A DNA stretch of 64,000 nucleotides from Gelatiniphilus marinus (GTDB taxonomy: Bacteria; Bacteroidota; Bacteroidia; Flavobacteriales; Flavobacteriaceae). Within the stretch, counting starts at the first letter, position 1; the number at the start of each line of letters is the position of its first letter. The stretch lies in NCBI RefSeq assembly GCF_042678305.1, contig NZ_JBHUDT010000006.1; one strand, written 5' to 3'. This document shows, in pieces, positions 18,860 to 27,834 of this stretch. The notes under the pieces are model-generated. The model did no database searches. It had not been told where the DNA came from and saw nothing but the letters and a program-made list of their open reading frames with translations. The position numbers and the translations under genes are program-made.

Positions 18860-20731
18860 CTAACGCCCCATGTAAACCAATAGAACCGAAATATCATTTG
18901 GTGACACACCGCTAATTCTAGAGGCTTGCGACACCGTTGTGGGCTGTATTTTTTTAAGCTTTTCGCGCGCTTCGAAACTCATGGATTTAATTTGCGAATA
19001 ATCGAAATTTTCAGGGATTTTTACATATTCCAACCTGCTCAATTTGTCGGCATTATTTTTTTCTTTAGCAATATATCCTGAATATTTTACCTGTATTTCT
19101 GTTTGCTCAATCACTTCTCTGTCCAAATTGTTTTCTTTAATATAAGCCTCGACACTTTCAATTTTTCTAACATCATCCATATCAATATTAGGGCGGGCAA
19201 ACACTTTAAAAAGTTTTCCTGATTGTTTAACAGGTGACGATTTTTTTGATTCCAATATCGGATTTATTTCCTCTGGCTTGACGCTTTGTGTTTCAAAAAA
19301 GCTAACAAATTTTTCTGCCGCTTCATGTTTTTGCTCCATGCGCTTTAGGCGTTTTTCAGAAGCTAAGCCTAGGCGAAAACCTTTAGGTGTTAATCTTTTA
19401 TCTGCATTATCTTGACGCAACAAGGTTCTGTATTCGGCCCTCGATGTAAACATACGATACGGTTCTTCGGTACCTTTTGTTATCAAATCGTCTATTAAAA
19501 CACCAATGTAGGCTTCATCTCTTTTTAGGGTAAAAGGATCTTTTTCCTTAACTTTTAAGCTGGCATTTATACCCGCCATCAATCCTTGTGAGGCCGCTTC
19601 TTCATACCCGGTTGTACCGTTAATCTGTCCTGCAAAATACAAGCCCTGTACAAGCTTAGTTTCTAAAGTATGTTTTAATTGTGTGGGTGGAAAATAATCG
19701 TATTCTATAGCATAACCTGGTCTGAAAAACTTAACATTTTCAAAACCGACAACAGAGCGTAATGCTTTAAATTGCACGTCTTCTGGCAGCGAAGTTGAGA
19801 AGCCATTCACATATACCTCACAGGTATTCCAACCTTCTGGCTCAATAAATAATTGATGCCTGTCTTTATCTGCAAAACGATTGATTTTATCTTCGATAGA
19901 CGGACAATAACGCGGCCCCAAGCTTTTTATTCTACCATTAAACATGGGCGATCTATCAAAACCTTCACGAAGCATATCATGTACCAACTCACTTGTATAA
20001 GTCATGTGGCAAGAGCGCTGTTTTTCCAAGGGTTTTGTAATGTCTAAATACGAAAATTTTTCTGGATTGACGTCCCCGGGCTGTTCTGTCATTTTAGAAA
20101 AATCTAAAGAACGACCATCCACTCTTGGTGGTGTACCGGTTTTCATTCTGCCAGATTCAAAACCTAAATCAACCAATTGTTCCGTGATTCCGGTTGCGGC
20201 TTTCTCGCCTGCTCTTCCTCCTCCAAAATTCTTGTCGCCAATATGAATTAATCCGTTTAAAAAAGTACCGTTTGTAAGCACAACGGTTTTGCCTTTTATC
20301 TCTAATCCAAGCGACGTTTTTATTCCAACAATTTTATGATTCTTAACCAACAAGCCAGAAACCATTTCTTGATAAAAATCAAGATTTGGTGTGCCTTCTA
20401 AAAGTAATCTCCAATCTTCGGCAAAACGCATTCTATCGCTCTGCACTCTAGGGCTCCACATAGCAGGCCCTTTGGACTTGTTAAGCATTTTAAACTGAAT
20501 GGCCGAAGTATCGGAAACGATACCGCTATAGCCCCCAAGCGCATCAATCTCACGAACAATTTGGCCTTTTGCAATACCGCCCATAGCAGGGTTGCAAGAC
20601 ATTTGCGCAATGTTTTGTAAGTTCATGGTAACAAGCAGTGTTTTGCTTCCCATATTGGCGGCGGCGGCGGCGGCTTCACTCCCTGCGTGGCCAGCACCAA
20701 CTACTATAACATCATAAAGGTCGTTAAACAT
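18860..20731 (-). CDS. mnmG: tRNA uridine-5-carboxymethylaminomethyl modification enzyme MnmG (GidA)
   Basis: FAD-dependent partner of MnmE that installs the cmnm5 group on wobble U34 of tRNAs. The chosen ATG at 20731 gives MFNDLYDVIVVGAGHAGSEAA, placing the FAD dinucleotide fold at the N-terminus. The in-frame ATG at 20761 would add ten atypical residues. Other MnmG blocks are MSCNPAMGGIAKGQIVREID, FLNGLIHIGDKNFGGGRAGE, MKTGTPPRVDGRSLDFSKM and RAEYRTLLRQDNADKRLT. Length of about 623 residues is normal. It is flanked on both sides by identical parS-like palindromes, consistent with the frequent position of gidA near replication origins. Confidence 0.97.
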   Translation of the reverse strand: MFNDLYDVIVVGAGHAGSEAAAAAANMGSKTLLVTMNLQNIAQMSCNPAMGGIAKGQIVREIDALGGYSGIVSDTSAIQFKMLNKSKGPAMWSPRVQSDRMRFAEDWRLLLEGTPNLDFYQEMVSGLLVKNHKIVGIKTSLGLEIKGKTVVLTNGTFLNGLIHIGDKNFGGGRAGEKAATGITEQLVDLGFESGRMKTGTPPRVDGRSLDFSKMTEQPGDVNPEKFSYLDITKPLEKQRSCHMTYTSELVHDMLREGFDRSPMFNGRIKSLGPRYCPSIEDKINRFADKDRHQLFIEPEGWNTCEVYVNGFSTSLPEDVQFKALRSVVGFENVKFFRPGYAIEYDYFPPTQLKHTLETKLVQGLYFAGQINGTTGYEEAASQGLMAGINASLKVKEKDPFTLKRDEAYIGVLIDDLITKGTEEPYRMFTSRAEYRTLLRQDNADKRLTPKGFRLGLASEKRLKRMEQKHEAAEKFVSFFETQSVKPEEINPILESKKSSPVKQSGKLFKVFARPNIDMDDVRKIESVEAYIKENNLDREVIEQTEIQVKYSGYIAKEKNNADKLSRLEYVKIPENFDYSQIKSMSFEAREKLKKIQPTTVSQASRISGVSPNDISVLLVYMGR

Positions 20732-20805
20732 CCTATTGTTTTTTTGCTTTGAATGATACACATTTCAGCAAGCTCAATGTGTTATTTGTTTTGTAAATTT
20801 AAAAC

Positions 20806-20819
20806 GTTCCACGTGGAAC
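20806..20819. promoter_or_regulatory. parS-type centromere site upstream of mnmG
   Basis: A second perfect gttccacgtggaac palindrome, between the ybeY stop and the mnmG start. It falls about 20 bp downstream of the likely -7 box of mnmG (TATATTTG on the minus strand, 20840-20847), so ParB binding could also affect mnmG transcription. Confidence 0.8.
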
Positions 20820-20839
20820 ACCTTAATAATTTTGGTTTG

Positions 20840-20847
20840 CAAATATA
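20840..20847 (-). promoter_or_regulatory. -7 box of mnmG
   Basis: Minus-strand TATATTTG matches TAnnTTTG exactly. The leader to the ATG at 20731 would be about 100 nt and would contain the parS-like site. No convincing upstream TTG was found. Confidence 0.4.
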
Positions 20848-20864
20848 CGCTGAATTCTTAAATA

Positions 20865-21275
20865 TTAAACCATTTGCATTAAGTAGTGGTTTTCTTTGTT
20901 GCGCATTTCATTGGCGTCCTCATCGGTTTTATCTTTGTAGCCACAGTAATGTAAAATACCGTGGATTATTACGCGATGTAATTCTTCTTCAAAAGGAGTA
21001 TTAAAATCTTTAGCATTATCAGCTACCCGTTCAACGGAAATAAAAATATCGCCTTGTATAATTTTTCCGACTGAATAATCAAAGCTAATTATATCGGTTA
21101 AAGTATCGTGATTGAGGAATTCTACGTTAAGTTTATGAAGATAGGCATCATCGCAAAACACATAATTTATATCATCTTCTTTAAACCCTTCTGCGGAAAT
21201 GGTTTGTGAAATCCATGAGGAAACGGCCTCTTCGTTTTCCAATAAAAAATCGGTTTCGTAATTAAAACTAATCAT
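20865..21275 (-). CDS. ybeY: endoribonuclease / rRNA maturation factor YbeY
   Basis: A 136-residue zinc-dependent RNase involved in 16S rRNA 3'-end maturation and ribosome quality control. The diagnostic metal motif is present: HRVIIHGILHYCGYKDKTDED, with the three histidines spaced as in H-x3-H-x3-H (plus the family's final residues degenerate in this clade). The preceding YVFCDDAYLHKLNVEFLNHD and TDIISFDY match the family. It overlaps the end of the DUF4175 gene by 8 bp and is therefore translationally coupled to it. Confidence 0.93.
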   Translation of the reverse strand: MISFNYETDFLLENEEAVSSWISQTISAEGFKEDDINYVFCDDAYLHKLNVEFLNHDTLTDIISFDYSVGKIIQGDIFISVERVADNAKDFNTPFEEELHRVIIHGILHYCGYKDKTDEDANEMRNKENHYLMQMV

Positions 21276-24200
21276 TTGTTTTTTTAAAGTACTCTTGAAC
21301 TTTCTTTCTGTAAATTTGACGCAAAGGTAAGCTTTGTCTGTTCAATATTTCGGTAGTATTAAAATATTGTTTAGCCGATGGGATTTGATTGTTTGTATTA
21401 TTGTCGAAATTATTTTTATTGGTTTCAGATTCTCGTTTATTGTCTTCGCCTTGCTGAAATGTAGCGTTCTCCATTTTTAATAATTGGTGTTTTAGTTCCA
21501 TCATTTTTTGGAGGGTTTGATTTGTAAATCCTTTGTTTAATAAATCCAATTCCACTTCTTCCATTTTTTTTAATAAGGCCGCTCCATTTCCTTTATTACC
21601 TTTTCCTTCTTTTGCTAAACGCTCCTCTAAAGCTTTTCGTAATTGTTGTTGTTGCTGATAAATTTCATATAACTTGCCATTTAAATCTTCGTTTTCTCCT
21701 TGGCCTTCTCCACCGTTTTGATTGCCTTCATTTCCTTTTCCTTTATTGTTCCCGTCTTTCCCGTCTTTTCCTTTTTCTCCTTTTTTATCACCTTCGCCTT
21801 CTTTATCGCCCTTACCTTTTTCGGGTTTTTGCCCCTCTCCTTTTTTCATGCCCTCTTCCATCATTTTGTTGAGTTCTTCTTGGCTCATAATAATATCAGG
21901 CAATTGCATATCGCCCTGCCCGCCTTTGCCGGGAGACATGCTCATATTCTCTTGCATGTTATCTAAAACATCACTCAAAAAATCAGCCAAATTATTAGCT
22001 GCTGTAATAGTAAATTGTTGATTTGAAACCCCTTGGTATAATTGGTTTTCGGCCAAAAGACTAAGTGATTTGTCGATGTTATAAAACACCTCGGTAATTT
22101 CTTTATTTACGGTTTCTGATAGTTTTGGTTGGCGTAATGATAACGCGAATAAACTATCATCAACATGCTCAAAATGTTCTTTTAAGTGGTGTTGCTTTAT
22201 TAAAAAGGACGCATAATTATTATGGTTTATTTCTATGCTCTTAAATTGATTCATTAACGCTTCTTGATCAAAAGAAAAAAGGACTAAATTGTCGAGAATT
22301 TGCCGCAACGTTTCAACATCTTCTTGCATTTGGTTAGATTCTCCACCACTCATCATCGAGCTTTGCATTTTTTGGCTCATTTTCTTCATTTTTTGAGCGG
22401 CTTTCTTTTGGCTTTTTTGTGCGCTATTTTTGTTTTTTGGTGTTTTTTGATTCTCGTTTTTTTCTAATTCTTCAGTTGCTTTTTGCTGTTCATCATCCAC
22501 TTCTTTTTCATCTAATTTATCTCGTGGAATAGCAATTGGCTTTTTTAATGCTTTACTATCTTTTTCAAGTTGATCTATTTCTTTTTTAAAATCTTGAAAT
22601 TCTTTATTTAATTCGTCTTGTTTTTCTTTGGTGTTTTCTTCATCTTTTTTGTTTGATAATTGGTCTTGCTCTTCAGCTAAATTTTCTAGATCGCTTCTGA
22701 GCTTTTCCAATTTCTTTTCAACATAAAACCGTTTGGTTAATTCTATTAATTGTTGGAGGCTTCTTTTTTTGTTTTTGTTCTGTTTTGCTAATTCTTCTAA
22801 TTTTTGTGTTAGCTCTTCTTTATTAATTATTTCCTGGAGCTTTTTTAATTCCTCTAAAAGTTTCTCATCTTTTTTAAGCTGCTCTTCATTTTCATCTAAT
22901 CGCTTTTTTAAATCTTCTTTAAAGACATCTTCTTTTATATTTTCCTTTTGAAAATTCTCTAAGTTCTCTTTTAGCTTTTTGTTGAAATTTTTCATCATTT
23001 CGTCTTGTTGTTTCTGACGTTTTAAAAATGATTCTAATTTCTTTTTATCGTTAAAATTTAAACTCGATTTTTCCTTTTGGGTTTTAGATAATTCTTGAAG
23101 TTTTTTATCTTGTTCCTCAAACTTTTCTAAAGATTTGTTTAAGTCTTTTATCGTTTCGTTTTGTTCTTTTAATTGTTTTTGCTCCTCTTCTTCATTAGTG
23201 CGTTTTCTATAAGTAAACACATTGCTTTTGGTGCGCTTATATTTGTTAACTACATCATTATCAAATACTTGAAAATATAATTCGTAAGTAATTCCTGCTT
23301 CAATGTTCAAATTATTTGGAAATGCTGTAATAAACTCATCTATATTTGAATTGGAAATTGGAATGTTATCTATTTGTTTTTTTGATTCATCATTTACAGG
23401 GTAATATACCATTTGCAGTTTGCTAATTCCGTAATCATCGCTTATTTGCCCGTAAAAATAAAGCGTTTGTAAATCTAAGCTGTCCACCTGCATTTTAAGG
23501 TTTAGCTCTGGATATTCGTCTTTAACCACATCAATTCTAAAAGCCAGATTTTCAAAGTTTTTAAGGTTGGCGTTGCTGGTACTAAGGCTATAATCAAAAT
23601 GGTTAAAGATGCGTTTAGATAATTGGTAATTATTCAATTTATCAGAAGAAAAATCTAGCGTGTCTTTGGCATACAAATGTACATTATCGGTCGATTTTGT
23701 TTTTAGCTGCCACGTTACATTTGTGCCTTCTGGAACAATGGCATTTCCCGTGCTTTTTAAAACAGCTTTCTTCTTTTTGGTGTGCTTCGGATAATCTAAA
23801 ACCATCTCGAAGCTCAATAAAGAAGGCGTTTCAACAACGTTTAAAGTATAAGTTTTTGATGTTACGCCGTTTGCGTTTAAAGTAAATTCTATATTGGTTT
23901 TGGGCTGTGTAAAGACATACTCGAACTCGCTAATGCCATTTTTATTTAAAAAATAGGTTTCGCTGTTATAATTTATTTGCGCGCTTTCTGGAGTGAGCTC
24001 GCCTGCGGTTGTAACCTGTAATTTAAAATCTTTGTTTTCAATGGCATTTAAGTTACTATTAACCACAAAAAACTCAAACGGAGCAGGCGGTTGGTATGCA
24101 ATTTTGTAATTTGTTACACGCTCGTAACTATCGCTAAACCAATTAGATTTTCCTGTTAAAAACGTTATTAAAATGATTAAAACAGGAATGGCGGCATACT

Positions 24201-24660
24201 TTAAATAGCTAAGGTTGTTTTTAAAATTTACAGCTAATTTAAACGGAACAGGCTTTAGTTCTATAGATTTTTGTTCGATACTTGCCAACAACAATTCCGA
24301 TTGCGAAGGGTTTTGTTTTAACTGAAGTACATTAAGCAATTTATCGTTAACCTCAGGAAAATGCTGCCCTATAATTTTTGAGGCATCTGCATAATCAATG
24401 CCTTTTTTAAGCTTAAATAATTTAGCCAGCGGCAGCGCCACAAACTTAACAAGTAAAACCACTTCAACAAAAACAAACAACCAAAACAAAATGGTTCGCG
24501 CCAAAGGTTTTAACCATAAAACATACTCGATAAACAGCGTAAACAAAAAGTAAAGCAAGCCAATGGCAAAAAACAAAATCGTGCCTTTTATTAAATCGTT
24601 AATGTAATACCTGGCAATAAATTGCTCTAATTTGGTTTGTATGGTTTTAAAATTGCTCAT
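21268..24660 (-). CDS. DUF4175-like large membrane-anchored coiled-coil protein
   Basis: About 1130 residues, function unknown. I chose the ATG at 24660 (MSNFKTIQTKLEQFIARYY). Two hydrophobic segments at about 25-85 and one near 160 anchor the N-terminus. Residues about 170-470 are beta-rich and extracytoplasmic-looking. Residues about 475-760 are an almost continuous Glu/Lys/Gln coiled coil. After a helical region, residues about 925-1010 are a Gly/Lys/Glu/Asn low-complexity tract (minus-strand bases roughly 21680-21860), followed by more helix. It heads an operon with ybeY. The whole plan is typical of DUF4175 proteins in Flavobacteriia, whose role is not established to my knowledge. Confidence 0.8.
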   Translation of the reverse strand: MSNFKTIQTKLEQFIARYYINDLIKGTILFFAIGLLYFLFTLFIEYVLWLKPLARTILFWLFVFVEVVLLVKFVALPLAKLFKLKKGIDYADASKIIGQHFPEVNDKLLNVLQLKQNPSQSELLLASIEQKSIELKPVPFKLAVNFKNNLSYLKYAAIPVLIILITFLTGKSNWFSDSYERVTNYKIAYQPPAPFEFFVVNSNLNAIENKDFKLQVTTAGELTPESAQINYNSETYFLNKNGISEFEYVFTQPKTNIEFTLNANGVTSKTYTLNVVETPSLLSFEMVLDYPKHTKKKKAVLKSTGNAIVPEGTNVTWQLKTKSTDNVHLYAKDTLDFSSDKLNNYQLSKRIFNHFDYSLSTSNANLKNFENLAFRIDVVKDEYPELNLKMQVDSLDLQTLYFYGQISDDYGISKLQMVYYPVNDESKKQIDNIPISNSNIDEFITAFPNNLNIEAGITYELYFQVFDNDVVNKYKRTKSNVFTYRKRTNEEEEQKQLKEQNETIKDLNKSLEKFEEQDKKLQELSKTQKEKSSLNFNDKKKLESFLKRQKQQDEMMKNFNKKLKENLENFQKENIKEDVFKEDLKKRLDENEEQLKKDEKLLEELKKLQEIINKEELTQKLEELAKQNKNKKRSLQQLIELTKRFYVEKKLEKLRSDLENLAEEQDQLSNKKDEENTKEKQDELNKEFQDFKKEIDQLEKDSKALKKPIAIPRDKLDEKEVDDEQQKATEELEKNENQKTPKNKNSAQKSQKKAAQKMKKMSQKMQSSMMSGGESNQMQEDVETLRQILDNLVLFSFDQEALMNQFKSIEINHNNYASFLIKQHHLKEHFEHVDDSLFALSLRQPKLSETVNKEITEVFYNIDKSLSLLAENQLYQGVSNQQFTITAANNLADFLSDVLDNMQENMSMSPGKGGQGDMQLPDIIMSQEELNKMMEEGMKKGEGQKPEKGKGDKEGEGDKKGEKGKDGKDGNNKGKGNEGNQNGGEGQGENEDLNGKLYEIYQQQQQLRKALEERLAKEGKGNKGNGAALLKKMEEVELDLLNKGFTNQTLQKMMELKHQLLKMENATFQQGEDNKRESETNKNNFDNNTNNQIPSAKQYFNTTEILNRQSLPLRQIYRKKVQEYFKKTND

Positions 24661-24849
24661 ATTTAAACAGATTTCCGCTTTCATTTCTACATGCTCAATA
24701 CAACGCGGGGAAATGAAAAAAAACTGAATTAATAGACTAAACTACAATTTTATTTTTTACGACATTTATAATTAAGTGTTAATTAAGTTTTTGGTTTAAT
24801 AAAAATAAAAAACTTCGGCCTTCTAGCTTCGGTCTTCTGTCTTAATACA

Positions 24850-24857
24850 TATCTTTG
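24850..24857 (+). promoter_or_regulatory. -7 box of gltX
   Basis: tatctttg matches TAnnTTTG exactly, 16 bp before the gltX ATG. This predicts a leader of only about ten nucleotides. Confidence 0.5.
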
Positions 24858-24873
24858 CCAAAAATAACAAAAC

Positions 24874-26451
24874 ATGACCAAAAACGTTCGTGTGCGTTTT
24901 GCACCAAGTCCTACCGGACCTTTACATATTGGAGGCGTTAGAACCGCACTTTTTAACTATTTATTCGCTAAAAAACACAACGGAACTTTTATTTTAAGAA
25001 TAGAAGATACCGACCAAAACCGCTATGTTGAAGGCGCAGAACAGTATATTATTGATGCCTTAAATTGGTGCAATATGCCTTTTGATGAAGGCCCAAACAA
25101 GAATGAAAAATTTGGTCCGTACCGCCAAAGCGAGCGTAAACATTTGTACAAAAAATATGCCGATGAGTTGATTGCTTCGGGCAACGCCTATTACGCTTTC
25201 GATACTGCCGAAGCATTGGATTTTCACAGAAAAGACCACGAAGCCAAAGGCAAAACCTTTATTTACAATTGGCACAACCGGCTTAAATTAAGTAATTCTT
25301 TATCGCTTAGCGCGGAAGAAGTTAAAGCTAAAATTGAGGCTGGCGACGATTATGTGATTCGATTTAAATCGCCACAAGATAAAACCCTGCATTTAAAAGA
25401 TATAATTCGGGGTGATATTAAAATCGATACCAATATTTTAGATGATAAAGTGTTGTTTAAAAGCGATGGCATGCCCACTTACCATTTAGCAAATATTGTG
25501 GACGACCATTTAATGGAAATCTCGCACGTAATACGTGGCGAAGAGTGGTTGCCCAGTTTAGCATTGCACTATCAATTATACAAAGCATTTGGTTGGCAAA
25601 CTCCAGAATTTGCGCATTTACCGCTTATTTTAAAACCCACGGGCAAAGGCAAACTAAGCAAACGCGATGGCGATAAATTGGGCTTTCCGGTATTTCCTTT
25701 ACAATGGACAGACCCTAAAACCAATGAAATCTCTAGAGGATACAAAGAAGATGGCTATTTCCCTGAAGCCATGGTTAACTTTTTGGCCTTTTTAGGTTGG
25801 AATCCAGGAACCGAACAAGAGATTTTTTCTTTAAATGAATTGATAGAAGCCTTCGATTTAAAAAAGGTAAATAAATCCGGGGCACGTTTTGATCCGGATA
25901 AAACAAAATGGTTTAATCACCATTATATGCAAGAGCAAAGTAATGATGGTTTGGCTGAATTGTTTTTGCCGATTATAAATGAAAAACTAAATGTCGTTCA
26001 GAGCGAAAGCGAAGAATCTCATCTTGAGATTTCTCGACAAGCTCAAAATAACAACCATATTGATGTTAATTACGTGGCTATGGTTATTGGACTTATAAAA
26101 GAACGAGCCACATTTGTTTCAGATTTTTGGGCGTTGAGTCATTTCTTCTTTAGAGCTCCAACAGCTTACGATGAGAAAGCATCAAAAAAAGCCTTTAAAG
26201 ATGGCACAAAAGCTATTTTGGAAGAAGTTATTACAATAGTAAACAACATTGAAGATTTTACCGTAGAAAACCTTCAAACCGAAATAAAAGGCTGGATAAC
26301 AAATAGCGAAATTGGTTTTGGAAGCGTAATGATGCCACTGCGCTTAGCTTTGGTTGGAGCTTTACAAGGTCCCGATGTGTTCGATATTATATTTATGGTT
26401 GGTAAAGCCGAAACGCTTAAACGTATTGAAAACGTGATTAGCACACTATAA
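24874..26451 (+). CDS. gltX: glutamyl-tRNA synthetase
   Basis: A 525-residue class I aminoacyl-tRNA synthetase that charges tRNA-Glu. The HIGH motif is in PSPTGPLHIGGVRTALF (residues about 10-26). The KMSKS equivalent is GKLSKRDGDKLGF (about 263-275). The protein is about 20 residues longer than I expect for flavobacterial GltX, and the excess maps to residues about 374-394 (VQSESEESHLEISRQAQNNN), which are encoded by an interspersed repeat read in frame (25993-26054). The insert lies in the helical C-terminal anticodon-binding half, away from the active-site motifs, so activity is probably kept. Confidence 0.97.
   Translation: MTKNVRVRFAPSPTGPLHIGGVRTALFNYLFAKKHNGTFILRIEDTDQNRYVEGAEQYIIDALNWCNMPFDEGPNKNEKFGPYRQSERKHLYKKYADELIASGNAYYAFDTAEALDFHRKDHEAKGKTFIYNWHNRLKLSNSLSLSAEEVKAKIEAGDDYVIRFKSPQDKTLHLKDIIRGDIKIDTNILDDKVLFKSDGMPTYHLANIVDDHLMEISHVIRGEEWLPSLALHYQLYKAFGWQTPEFAHLPLILKPTGKGKLSKRDGDKLGFPVFPLQWTDPKTNEISRGYKEDGYFPEAMVNFLAFLGWNPGTEQEIFSLNELIEAFDLKKVNKSGARFDPDKTKWFNHHYMQEQSNDGLAELFLPIINEKLNVVQSESEESHLEISRQAQNNNHIDVNYVAMVIGLIKERATFVSDFWALSHFFFRAPTAYDEKASKKAFKDGTKAILEEVITIVNNIEDFTVENLQTEIKGWITNSEIGFGSVMMPLRLALVGALQGPDVFDIIFMVGKAETLKRIENVISTL
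25993..26054 (+). repeat. interspersed palindromic repeat inserted in frame within gltX
   Basis: gtcgttcagagcgaaagcga followed by agaatctcatcttgagattt and ctcgacaagctcaaaataac is the flavobacterial repeat of the general form gtcattctgagcgaagcgaa ... ctcgacaagctcgaaatgac. The core aatctca/tgagatt forms a 7-bp hairpin. The element is open in the gltX frame and adds about 21 codons. Confidence 0.75.
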
Positions 26452-26670
26452 TTGGTTAGATAATCGATTTAAAAATAATTGTATTAATATAGCGTAACGT
26501 TGTACTGAGCGCGTTTTGGCGTCTCATAATTATTTAACATACTGTTATTTGCTTAATGTAGCCCTTAAACAAGTTTAGGGTAACGATTTAATTATGTTAC
26601 ATTACGATCAATAATAAAAAATTAATGTTCAAACCTTTTTTAATACCTTAAGAGGAGAGGGAAAAGCCTG

Positions 26671-27834
26671 TTAAATTTTCTCAATCAAATTGCTTAGCTG
26701 CGTGTTAAAGTCAAAATTTTTAAGAGCTGTTTCCTTTATTTTTTGTTTTAATTCTATATCCATTTCAAACGGTTTAATCTTAGCAATTACCTTATTCAAA
26801 TCATTATAATTACCAGCTGTTGCAATCCAACCTAAGGCATTTGCCTTAATAATGCTTTCGCCCTCGCCACCTCCAAAATAAATTATGGGCAAGCCTAATC
26901 GTGCATATTCAAATATTTTTGAGGGTACAGAGCCATAAATCCTATTTAATAAAGGAATAACAGTTACGTCATATTGCAATAATGCGCTATGCAACTCTTC
27001 TCTAGTTATTTCACCGTGGTAAAAAACAGGTAAGTTTGGGTTGTTCTTTACAAAGCTTATAATCTTATACTGTTCTGCCCCATTACCATAAATATGAAAC
27101 TCAATATTGGTATAATCCAAATGTTGCAAAAGCTTATAAATACCTTGGGCTACACCCAGCAAACCCGCATATACAATGGTTAGTTTTTTTTTTGATTTTA
27201 TTTTATGAATAATTTCAAGCGGTTTAAAATCTGGGTAATTTCGATACAAAAAGGTGTTTTTCTTTGGGAAAAAAGATTTTACATGTGTAATAATTTCTTC
27301 GCTTTGCCCTAAAATTAAATCTGCATTTTTATAATTGAATCGTTCAATACGTTCAAGGATTTTATAACTGAAATTCTTTTTTAAGGCACCCAGTTCCAAG
27401 CCTGCAATGGGCCACAAATCGCTTACATTTAAAATAAGCTTGCGTTGTTTTGATCGTAAAAAAAAGACGGCTGTATATGCTACTATTAATGGCGGCGATT
27501 GAATAATTACGGTTTTCGGGATTTTATTCCACGTAAAAACCCAAATTAAACTAAAACTGTAAGAGAGCATTGCAAACAAACGCAATAATTTATTTTTTGA
27601 GTTGCTGGCGTAAATCCATAATCTAAAAATGTTAATGCCTTTTTCGGTTGTAATGTGTTTAAACTTACCTTTGTAACCGGTAAATATTGCCCCGGTCGGA
27701 TAATTGGGCAAAGGCGTAATTACAGATACGTTAAAGTTGTGCTTTTTAAGCCCATTAGCTAAATGAAAAATTCTATTGGATGCCGCACCGGTTTCTGGAG
27801 GGTAATAGCTAGTTATTATTAGGATATCCTTCAT
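26671..27834 (-). CDS. glycosyltransferase family 4 protein (WbuB-like)
   Basis: A 387-residue GT-B fold enzyme. The N-terminus SYYPPETGAASNRIFHLANGL is typical of GT4 enzymes of the WbuB/WcaI type (FucNAc or similar sugar transfer in O-antigen or capsule synthesis). The C-terminal domain has YAGLLGVAQGI and the nucleotide-sugar site VPSKIFEYARLGLPIIYF. There is no signal peptide. It is the last gene of a three-gene minus-strand unit behind wecB and a CapK-like gene; its ATG follows the wecB stop codon directly. It probably transfers a HexNAc-derived sugar onto a lipid-linked glycan. The acceptor is unknown. Confidence 0.88.
   Translation of the reverse strand: MKDILIITSYYPPETGAASNRIFHLANGLKKHNFNVSVITPLPNYPTGAIFTGYKGKFKHITTEKGINIFRLWIYASNSKNKLLRLFAMLSYSFSLIWVFTWNKIPKTVIIQSPPLIVAYTAVFFLRSKQRKLILNVSDLWPIAGLELGALKKNFSYKILERIERFNYKNADLILGQSEEIITHVKSFFPKKNTFLYRNYPDFKPLEIIHKIKSKKKLTIVYAGLLGVAQGIYKLLQHLDYTNIEFHIYGNGAEQYKIISFVKNNPNLPVFYHGEITREELHSALLQYDVTVIPLLNRIYGSVPSKIFEYARLGLPIIYFGGGEGESIIKANALGWIATAGNYNDLNKVIAKIKPFEMDIELKQKIKETALKNFDFNTQLSNLIEKI

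Noticed and set aside
21612..22021. Long plus-strand reading frames opposite the DUF4175 gene rich in Phe, Leu, Ser and Pro
   Set aside because: They are the reverse complement of the Gly/Lys/Glu low-complexity tract. No independent support.
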